From IMG/VR virus record IMGVR_UViG_3300032087_002006, positions 1 to 36,554 of that record: a stretch of 36,554 nt of DNA, one strand, 5' to 3'. The position numbers and the translations under genes were made by a program. Source of the stretch: a virus. Of this stretch, positions 7,688-11,745 are shown piece by piece. Below the pieces are notes generated by a model that had not been told where the DNA came from, searched no databases, and saw only the letters and a list, made by a program, of their open reading frames with translations. How positions within the stretch are numbered: position 1 is the stretch's first letter; each line of letters starts with the position of its first letter.

Positions 7688-7717
7688 GATTAAGGCGGCG
7701 TTTAAAACGCGGCGAGG

Positions 7718-7864
7718 TTAGAGTGAACGGGATCCAGCGCTAAGCATTAAGAAACAAATTACAAGCCATAAGATCCCGCCTATAATTGCAACGGCGGCTG
7801 TGACTATCTTTTCTTGCCGGGAACGAATAGGGAAGCCGCAAGAGTCTACTTTATCTTTTTTCAT
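7718..7864 (-). CDS. 48-residue single-pass membrane protein
   Basis: This short frame reads MKKDKVDSCGFPIRSRQEK, then a hydrophobic helix of about 21 residues (IVTAAVAIIGGILWLVICFL), then MLSAGSRSL. The positive N-terminal segment predicts a cytoplasmic N-terminus. It starts 22 bases downstream of the GP88-like gene stop, with an A-rich leader ending ATAAGAAA before ATG. It is the last gene before the terminator at 7666-7687. A holin-like, toxin-like or superinfection-exclusion role is conceivable, but no family is recognised. Confidence 0.7.
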   Translation of the reverse strand: MKKDKVDSCGFPIRSRQEKIVTAAVAIIGGILWLVICFLMLSAGSRSL

Positions 7865-7886
7865 TTTCTTATATTTTGCTTGGTTA

Positions 7887-8594
7887 TTAGTTAAGAATAA
7901 AACCGCTGGTATCTTTTTTTGCCGTGCCTTTAGCTAATAGACCGACAACGTGCCCGGCTGGATCCAAAAAACGCAAATCATTCTTGTCACCGTCTAAAAC
8001 GGGAGCGCCTTGCCACTCATCCGGCAACCTATTTCGAAACACAGCGGCAACGTTCGCGCCGCGGCTCGCCAATTGCGCCGCCTTTGCACCGTTTGATTCG
8101 TCGCGGGAAAACGTCAGGCTGTAATTTTCGGGAAGGTTGCCGCTTAGATATTTTTCTATCCTGTGGGATCCCTTGCTATAATCGTAAAAAGGAACCGTCG
8201 GCAACGCGTCAATTATCCCATACTTTTCCCACGCAACGTCGCTGGTACCGTTCAGGCGCACGCTCAATCTATAGCCTTGCGACGCGCTCCAAACGACGGC
8301 CTTTTTTATTTCACTTTTCAGGATATCGACAAATTGCTGGGGATCCTTTTCGAATAGTTGCGTTTTTCTCAGGCGGCCCTTTTGAACCGTCGACATCTTG
8401 CCGCGGCCCTGATTAAAAAGACAGGCGTCTTTACAGGCTCCAGCCCACGGGCAAAGGTTTTTAGTTCCTAGCTGGCCCGCTGGGACAAGATAAAGAATAG
8501 CTGTAAGCCAGCCTAAGTCTTGCCCTTTTCGCGTTTTAGGATCCCCGCCGATTGCAAGTAAATCGTACCGTTTTGATATAGTTTTGCTTTTCAT
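7887..8594 (-). CDS. GP88-family protein
   Basis: This 235-residue protein is assigned by pattern to the family named after mycobacteriophage 'gene product 88'. In order it has GGDPKTRKGQ (16-25), YLVPAGQLGTKNLCPWAGAC (35-54), a Cys cluster C48-x5-C54-x3-C58, KGRLRKT (72-78), VRLNGTSDVAWEK (112-124), FYDYSK (136-141), YSLTFSRDESN (158-168), NVAAVF (181-186), DGDKNDLRF and GLLAKGTAKKDTSGF near the end. The family occurs in phages and plasmids; its biochemical function is, to my knowledge, not established. The Cys cluster suggests a metal site. I chose the ATG at 8594, four bases after the upstream stop; an in-frame ATG at 8651 would overlap the previous gene by 53 bases. Confidence 0.85.
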   Translation of the reverse strand: MKSKTISKRYDLLAIGGDPKTRKGQDLGWLTAILYLVPAGQLGTKNLCPWAGACKDACLFNQGRGKMSTVQKGRLRKTQLFEKDPQQFVDILKSEIKKAVVWSASQGYRLSVRLNGTSDVAWEKYGIIDALPTVPFYDYSKGSHRIEKYLSGNLPENYSLTFSRDESNGAKAAQLASRGANVAAVFRNRLPDEWQGAPVLDGDKNDLRFLDPAGHVVGLLAKGTAKKDTSGFILN

Positions 8595-8598
8595 TTTC

Positions 8599-8838
8599 TT
8601 AATTTGTTTCAATTTCGCCTGTAAGCCGCATCCTAAACTGCACTCCATCAATAAAGGCGTCGACGCGGCTTAATAGATCCCTTTTAGTTTTAGACTCAAT
8701 TCTAACAAAAGGGTGCTCTTTAGATTCAATTCTGTAATGTGCCGGGGCCTTTGTAATGTGCCAACTTGCGCCGCGCGTCCAAAGGCTCAAACGGTTTAGA
8801 GAATATTCTATATCTTTTTTGCTTATTTGTTTTTTCAT
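8599..8838 (-). CDS. small hypothetical protein of the minus-strand operon
   Basis: This 79-residue basic protein starts MKKQISKKDIEYSLNRLSLW and continues with ASWHITKAPAHYRIES, then TKRDLLSRVDAFIDGVQFRM. The plan of an N-terminal helix, short strands with a YRIES-type line and a C-terminal helix ending in a DAFIDG motif resembles short proteins I associate with plasmid and phage accessory regions. I cannot name the family. It lies two bases after the stop of the upstream gene, with GGAG about ten bases before the ATG inside that gene's end, so translation is probably coupled. Confidence 0.7.
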   Translation of the reverse strand: MKKQISKKDIEYSLNRLSLWTRGASWHITKAPAHYRIESKEHPFVRIESKTKRDLLSRVDAFIDGVQFRMRLTGEIETN

Positions 8839-8840
8839 GA

Positions 8841-9263
8841 TTAATAGGCTCCCATTGCGGATAATTTTGCCCGGTCTTTTTCAAGGTGTGCAAGATACGG
8901 TGCAAGCGGCGTTAAAATCTTATCGATTGCTTCAAAAGCTTGCCGCTGGCAATTATCCCAAAACATCATTGTGTGAACCTCAATTTTGTATGGATTTGCA
9001 TTGCTAGTCACAGCCCACCAAAGCGCCGTTGCGATAAGCGCGTTTTCCTCGTCGACTAAGGCGCGCTCCTTATTCATTGAAAACTTTTTCGCTAGCGTTG
9101 CCTTGCTGATTAAATAGCCGGTGCGTTGGTTAAATATTTCAGGCCATACCATTGCCAGCCGCGGCCCTGAGATCCATTGAGGCAACCTATCCCGCGTTAT
9201 TTTCGGGAAAGTGCTGGCAATTGTCTTAATTAGTAAAATACGGTTTTCTTTTGACGTTTCCAT
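8841..9263 (-). CDS. hypothetical protein of the minus-strand operon
   Basis: This 140-residue protein is mostly helical by composition and has no signal peptide. Notable segments are METSKENRILLIKTIASTFP, RDRLPQWISGPRLAMVWPEI, ISKATLAKKFSMNKERALVD and a hydrophobic EENALIATALWWAVT. The SKATLAKKFSMN stretch could be a helix-turn-helix-like recognition segment, but the match is weak. It begins three bases after the upstream gene's stop, with AGGAAA lying in that gene's last codons as the ribosome binding site. No family is recognised. Confidence 0.65.
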   Translation of the reverse strand: METSKENRILLIKTIASTFPKITRDRLPQWISGPRLAMVWPEIFNQRTGYLISKATLAKKFSMNKERALVDEENALIATALWWAVTSNANPYKIEVHTMMFWDNCQRQAFEAIDKILTPLAPYLAHLEKDRAKLSAMGAY

Positions 9264-9266
9264 TGC

Positions 9267-9461
9267 TTAGATTTCCTCGCTTTTTACTTCAAACTTGAAC
9301 CCCATTGCCTTAATTTCCTTCACGGCGTGCGGCGGCAATGTCTTTTTATTGATAAGCCGGGCAAAGGCGGCGGAAAGACAGCAATTAGGGTAAACTAGTT
9401 TATTGCCGTATTTAGTCTCAACCTTAACATATAAGGTATTTTTTACATATGGATTATTCAT
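9267..9461 (-). CDS. small hypothetical protein of the minus-strand operon
   Basis: This 64-residue protein has strands YVKNTLYVKVETKYGNKLVY, a PNCCLSAAFARLI helix with two adjacent cysteines, then KKTLPPHAVKEIKAMGFKFE. The design (two strands, helix, 'KTL ... IKAMGF', final strand) resembles short proteins of phage and plasmid accessory regions whose function I do not know. Its leader is one of the two copies of a 33-bp repeat, with AGAAAG about 10 bases ahead of ATG in place of a canonical Shine-Dalgarno sequence. Confidence 0.65.
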   Translation of the reverse strand: MNNPYVKNTLYVKVETKYGNKLVYPNCCLSAAFARLINKKTLPPHAVKEIKAMGFKFEVKSEEI

Positions 9462-9494
9462 TTTTTCGTTTTCTTTCTATTTTTGTGATTATTG
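9462..9494 (-). repeat. 33-bp leader repeat, copy 1
   Basis: This is identical to 9707-9739 over 33 bases. Read on the minus strand it runs CAATAATCAC, AAAAATAGAA, AGAAAACGAAAAA and ends at the ATG of the 64-residue gene. It contains the TAA stop of the preceding gene (9489-9491), so the whole 27-base spacer between the two genes is repeat. A conserved translational leader or a recent duplication are both possible. Confidence 0.85.
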
Positions 9495-9707
9495 ATTAAA
9501 TTTTTCAACCTCGCTTGCCAGCAATTCAAACACAGCACCGTTTTGGATGTCGTTTTCCTCGGCAAGCTTTAAAACGTTGCGGCTTTCATTAAGTAAAAAG
9601 GCGTCCCCAGCAATATAACCGTAGGCGGCAAAAGGGCCGTATCTTAATTTACTGAGTAATTCTAAGGCGTGGCTGTAAAGCGCGTTCTCTAATGTGGAAT
9701 TTTGCAT
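9489..9707 (-). CDS. first gene of the minus-strand operon, hypothetical
   Basis: This 72-residue protein, MQNSTLENALYSHALELLSK onward, has alternating helices, a central YGPFAAYGYIAGDAFLLNES stretch and an acidic C-terminal helix ending EVEKFNQ. No membrane segment or family is recognised. It is the promoter-proximal gene of the minus-strand operon. Its ATG follows the second copy of the 33-bp leader repeat. No convincing -10/-35 pair is visible upstream on the minus strand. Confidence 0.65.
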   Translation of the reverse strand: MQNSTLENALYSHALELLSKLRYGPFAAYGYIAGDAFLLNESRNVLKLAEENDIQNGAVFELLASEVEKFNQ

Positions 9708-9739
9708 TTTTCGTTTTCTTTCTATTTTTGTGATTATTG
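9707..9739 (-). repeat. 33-bp leader repeat, copy 2
   Basis: This exact copy of 9462-9494 directly abuts, and includes one base of, the ATG of the first gene in the minus-strand operon. Identity stops at both edges, so the unit is the leader itself rather than a longer gene duplication. Confidence 0.85.
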
Positions 9740-9927
9740 TTTTTTCCCGTTTTGAGCCCGGCGGCTGGATCCCTTAAAAACTAAGGCCGCAACCGTTGCA
9801 AGCTTTTTTTAAAACTTTTTATTTCAATGACCACCTTAAGGGATCCCTTGCAAGCGCTCAGGCGGCGGCTTTTTTCAACCATGCAAATCTAAACTAAAAC
9901 TTTAAAATTTCAAGGTAAGTAAAAGCA

Positions 9928-9944
9928 CCGTTTAAACCGCGTTA
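9928..9944 (+). repeat. right copy of 17-bp flanking repeat
   Basis: CCGTTTAAACCGCGTTA matches 7625-7641 in 16 of 17 positions and lies on the far side of the minus-strand gene block. It may mark a boundary of the block or simply be another copy of the local AAAACGCG-type motif. Confidence 0.4.
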
Positions 9945-9945
9945 T

Positions 9946-9960
9946 TAAATACACTAAAAA
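9946..9960 (+). promoter_or_regulatory. candidate phage RNA polymerase promoter, copy A
   Basis: The 15-mer TAAATACACTAAAAA is identical to 9990-10004. Its CACTAAA core equals the core of the bacteriophage T3 promoter and is close to T7's CACTATA, with an A+T-rich upstream half as in those promoters. The orientation faces the early genes at 10188. This assignment is an inference from the pattern; no matching series was found by eye before the late genes. Confidence 0.4.
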
Positions 9961-9987
9961 CACCGTTTCCACCGTTTCCACCGCGTC
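9961..9987 (+). repeat. three 9-bp tandem units
   Basis: CACCGTTTC, CACCGTTTC and CACCGCGTC run end to end. They fill most of the space between the two promoter-like 15-mers, so they may be operator or iteron sites acting on them. Confidence 0.65.
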
Positions 9988-9989
9988 CA

Positions 9990-10004
9990 TAAATACACTA
10001 AAAA
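9990..10004 (+). promoter_or_regulatory. candidate phage RNA polymerase promoter, copy B
   Basis: This is the second exact copy of TAAATACACTAAAAA, 44 bases after copy A and followed by GACC. Tandem promoters close to the primary origin are known in T7 (phi 1.1A and 1.1B), which makes this pair plausible as a start point for transcription-primed replication. That role is inferred. Confidence 0.4.
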
Positions 10005-10011
10005 GACCTTT

Positions 10012-10025
10012 ATTTCGACCGAAAT
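10012..10025. promoter_or_regulatory. operator-like palindrome
   Basis: ATTTCG-AC-CGAAAT is a perfect 6-bp inverted repeat with a two-base centre. It lies just after promoter-like copy B and before the duplicated 20-mer, as expected of a site for a small dimeric repressor. The HTH protein encoded at 10474-10707 is a possible but unproven ligand. Confidence 0.45.
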
Positions 10026-10044
10026 CCAGCCCCAAATCAAAAGA

Positions 10045-10093
10045 TTTTACGTGTACGTGTTCGTGGCTAGACTTTTTACGTGTACGTGTTCGT
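10045..10093. repeat. duplicated 20-mer with ACGTGT hexamers
   Basis: TTTTACGTGTACGTGTTCGT occurs at 10045-10064 and again at 10074-10093, with a 29-base start-to-start distance. Each copy holds two head-to-tail ACGTGT hexamers followed by TCGT. Direct repeats with internal hexamers are typical of iterons or multi-site operators. Their position about 100 bases before the first early gene suggests control of early transcription or replication. Confidence 0.75.
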
Positions 10094-10187
10094 AAAGGCG
10101 GGGTAGGGTACGATATTTTTTTCTTGCACCGCCTATAACTTTTTACATTCTCACGATTATTAACCATAAACCAAAGGATATATAAAG

Positions 10188-10361
10188 ATGACACCTGTAA
10201 CCGAATTAGAAACCGATGAGATCGACGCTTTGATCTACCATTATGGACGCATCAGGGAACGCATTAGTGACAATGTAACCGCGATGCAACGCCTGTTGGA
10301 TCTCCAGCTAGAACGCGATAAGAGACTAGCAATATTAAACGACGAAACAATCGCCGCTTGA
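10188..10361 (+). CDS. small early helical protein, 57 residues
   Basis: An ATG preceded by AAAGGA (10173-10178) opens a 57-codon frame: MTPVTELETDEIDALIYHYG, then RIRERISDNVTAMQRLLDLQ and a charged helix ending NDETIAA. It is predicted to be entirely helical and acidic-to-neutral, without a membrane segment. It is the first plus-strand gene after the repeat region and starts the tight run of early mini-genes, where T7-like phages often keep host-takeover proteins. Function is unknown. Confidence 0.65.
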   Translation: MTPVTELETDEIDALIYHYGRIRERISDNVTAMQRLLDLQLERDKRLAILNDETIAA

Positions 10362-10362
10362 C

Positions 10363-10446
10363 ATGACCTCAATCGAAGTATTTGTAGTATCGATAATATT
10401 AATTCTTGGTTTCGCTTTTCTATGGTATGAGAAGGGAGACCGCTAA
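10363..10446 (+). CDS. 27-residue membrane miniprotein
   Basis: This frame starts one base after the previous stop. It reads MTSIEVFVVSIILILGFAF and then LWYEKGDR, a single hydrophobic helix with a short charged C-terminus. The length and position fit the miniproteins often packed among early phage genes. It is very short, so coding status rests on its tight spacing and clean membrane-helix pattern. Confidence 0.5.
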   Translation: MTSIEVFVVSIILILGFAFLWYEKGDR

Positions 10447-10473
10447 TCACAACCAACATATATAAATAAAGAA

Positions 10474-10707
10474 ATGAAACTATCATTAAATCTATTCACC
10501 CACAATCTCACCATCGCACTTCAGCGTAAGCGTCGTTTATTAACGACAGTTGAATGCGCCAAACAGCTAGGACTCAGTCGAGCCACAGTCAATCTGTACT
10601 CACGCCAAGGACGCATTAAGTGTCGCGGTAAGGCTACAGTTGGATTCTCGAAACAGACCGCATTTCTGTACGACATTGACGAAGTAAGAAAGGTAGCGTT
10701 CAGATGA
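10474..10707 (+). CDS. small helix-turn-helix DNA-binding protein
   Basis: This 77-residue basic protein has a recognisable MerR/excisionase-like helix-turn-helix: TTVECAKQLGLSRATVNLYS (about residues 24-43) followed by RQGRIKCRGK. The C-terminal part, FSKQTAFLYDIDEVRKVAF, matches the wing and final helix of such proteins. It could be an early regulator or a recombination directionality factor for the integrase 1 kb downstream. The gene order and size suit either, and the sequence alone does not decide. Its stop overlaps the next ATG (ATGA). Confidence 0.75.
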   Translation: MKLSLNLFTHNLTIALQRKRRLLTTVECAKQLGLSRATVNLYSRQGRIKCRGKATVGFSKQTAFLYDIDEVRKVAFR

Positions 10708-10883
10708 TCGACCCATACGATAATTGGTTAAGCAGTCCTTACGATGATTACTACGATGATTACGAAGAAGAAGAAGTGGAAGACGACGGTGGTGAAGCTT
10801 ACGAACGCGCTCAAGAACGCCACAACGAAGAAAACCAGCCCTCGTATATGCAATCGCCCTACTACGACGGCACAGGTAGCTAA
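10704..10883 (+). CDS. highly acidic Tyr/Asp/Glu-rich protein, 59 residues
   Basis: The ATG overlaps the stop of the HTH gene. The product begins MIDPYDNWLSSPYDDYYDDY, runs into EEEEVEDDGGEAYERAQERH and ends SPYYDGTGS. Tandem PYDDYYDDY units and near absence of Lys give a strong negative charge. Acidic early phage proteins can mimic DNA (T7 Ocr is the classic case), but this protein is shorter and may be disordered, so that is speculation. Coupled translation with the DNA-binding neighbour is likely. Confidence 0.6.
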   Translation: MIDPYDNWLSSPYDDYYDDYEEEEVEDDGGEAYERAQERHNEENQPSYMQSPYYDGTGS

Positions 10884-10915
10884 TAAACCGTTTATAATCG
10901 AAGACACAACACATT

Positions 10916-11407
10916 ATGAGTAACAATCTTAGAAGTAAACCGAAACTGATCGCTCTTACCGGGCCAAAAGGCGTTGGTAAATCCACCTATGCGAAGTTCT
11001 TGGCGGGTGAGAACGGCGTTGTAATGTCGTTTGCATCGCCCATCAAGGATATGTTGAGAGTGTTCATCAAGGACGAGTATATCGACACCCACAAGGAAGA
11101 GTTGATACCGCATATAGGGACGACAGCCCGTACGCTTTTACAGACGCTTGGTACTGAATGGGGACGAGACACGATCAATCCTGATATATGGGTCAATGTT
11201 ATGAGGCGTAAGCTTTGCCACGGTATGTTCAACGAGTATCATCCTGTCATCATCGACGATCTTCGCTTCAAGAATGAGGCGGAGATGGTACGACAGCTTG
11301 ACGGCGAGGTATGGAAGGTAGCTCGTAAAGGTTTTGATAGCGACGCTACTGACAAGCACATATCGGAAGCTGGATTGCCTGATTGGGACAAGAGTGTGTT
11401 GCTATGA
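10916..11407 (+). CDS. deoxynucleoside monophosphate kinase-like protein
   Basis: This 163-residue P-loop protein has Walker A GPKGVGKST at about 16-24. It also has MSFASPIKDMLRVFI, a conserved block TARTLLQTLGTEWGRDTINP with DIWVN following (about 69-93), and VIIDDLRFKNEAEMV. This pattern belongs to the T4 gp1-like dNMP kinase group found in many phages, which phosphorylates dNMPs to dNDPs. It would feed the phage DNA polymerase. The stop overlaps the next gene's start (ATGA). Confidence 0.85.
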   Translation: MSNNLRSKPKLIALTGPKGVGKSTYAKFLAGENGVVMSFASPIKDMLRVFIKDEYIDTHKEELIPHIGTTARTLLQTLGTEWGRDTINPDIWVNVMRRKLCHGMFNEYHPVIIDDLRFKNEAEMVRQLDGEVWKVARKGFDSDATDKHISEAGLPDWDKSVLL

Positions 11408-11745
11408 ATTGGGAGATCAAAGGCGACGATATAATCTTGCATGATTACGAAGCTGATCTTGCCCAAGGCGATTGGATGCACCTTACTGTCGAGTTTCCTA
11501 CTCGTGAAGAAGTCATAAAGGGCTTCGAGGAGTTTTGGAGAAAGAACGAAGTGAAGGAGTTTCCAAAGGACGAACACGGCAGAAACCTACGCGACGAGAA
11601 CGGCGATATAATCGTCATTAGAACCGACAAGCCAAGAGAGCGGAAGAAAGATCAACTGTACTTCCGTAATGAACGGCAAAAGGCGGTAGCTAGAGAACGC
11701 AAACGAATGCAAAAGAAAGAAAACGAAGACTATGAAACTAATTGA
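11404..11745 (+). CDS. conserved early protein with long basic coiled C-terminus
   Basis: This is a 113-residue protein. I chose the ATG at 11404, which overlaps the kinase stop, rather than an in-frame ATG at 11383 inside the kinase gene. The N-terminal half (MNWEIKGDDIILHDYEADLA, then QGDWMHLTVEFPTREEVIKG) is strand-rich, while the C-terminus is a charged helix rich in Arg/Lys/Glu (RNERQKAVARERKRMQKKEN). There is no recognised catalytic motif. The last 14 bases overlap the integrase start, so expression of the two is probably linked. Confidence 0.65.
   Translation: MNWEIKGDDIILHDYEADLAQGDWMHLTVEFPTREEVIKGFEEFWRKNEVKEFPKDEHGRNLRDENGDIIVIRTDKPRERKKDQLYFRNERQKAVARERKRMQKKENEDYETN

Larger units (their letters stand above)
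7516..7711. repeat. cluster of five AAAACGCG octamers
   Basis: AAAACGCG occurs at 7516, 7540, 7574, 7631 and 7704. Each is preceded by TA or TTA in a TTTAAAACGCG-like context and flanked by GCCGCC or GGCGGC. Single copies occur elsewhere in coding DNA (for example about 4876, 27393 and 35200) and in reverse orientation within the minus-strand cassette (about 8530 and 9038). The density here is far above chance. It could be a binding-site array or the residue of repeat expansion. Confidence 0.55.
7219..7717. other. structured, repeat-rich non-coding region
   Basis: There is no credible gene in these 499 bases; the open frame across 7291-7527 is low complexity and repeat-derived. The region holds an 11-bp tandem array, G- and C-runs (GGGGG at about 7308, CCCCCC at about 7340, GGGG-T-GGGGG at about 7370), two adjacent hairpins, a cluster of AAAACGCG octamers and the minus-strand terminator. 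Lying after terminase and before the early genes, it is where T7-like phages keep their direct terminal repeat. It could instead be the left edge of an acquired minus-strand cassette. Confidence 0.5.
9740..10187. other. control / origin-like region between divergent gene blocks
   Basis: These 448 bases have no supported gene and separate the minus-strand operon from the plus-strand early genes. In order they hold two GGATCC sites (9767, 9841), T-runs at about 9804 and 9881, an imperfect copy of the flanking 17-mer (9928-9944), and two identical promoter-like 15-mers separated by 9-bp repeats. A palindrome at 10012-10025, a small inverted repeat AAATC-AAAA-GATTT (10034-10047) and a duplicated 20-mer (10045-10093) follow. 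The layout, with tandem promoters followed by repeats and A+T-rich DNA, resembles phage control or replication-origin regions. Confidence 0.55.

Noticed and set aside
8595-8651. Longer start (ATG at 8651) for the GP88-like gene.
   Set aside because: The added 19 residues would overlap the upstream gene by 53 bases and are unlike the family start; the ATG at 8594 follows the upstream stop by four bases.
9961-10093. CRISPR-like array.
   Set aside because: Repeats are 9 bp in direct tandem or a single 20-bp pair; there are no regular spacers and no cas genes.
10142-10170. TTTACA-17 bases-CATAAA as a sigma70 promoter for the first early gene.
   Set aside because: The predicted start (about 10177) would fall within the AAAGGA ribosome binding site of the gene at 10188, leaving no usable leader.
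9910-10194. 94-residue minus-strand frame upstream of the early genes.
   Set aside because: Its coding sequence consists of the repeats themselves (TRTRKK, VETVETV) and has no family or ribosome binding site; the region is better explained as regulatory.
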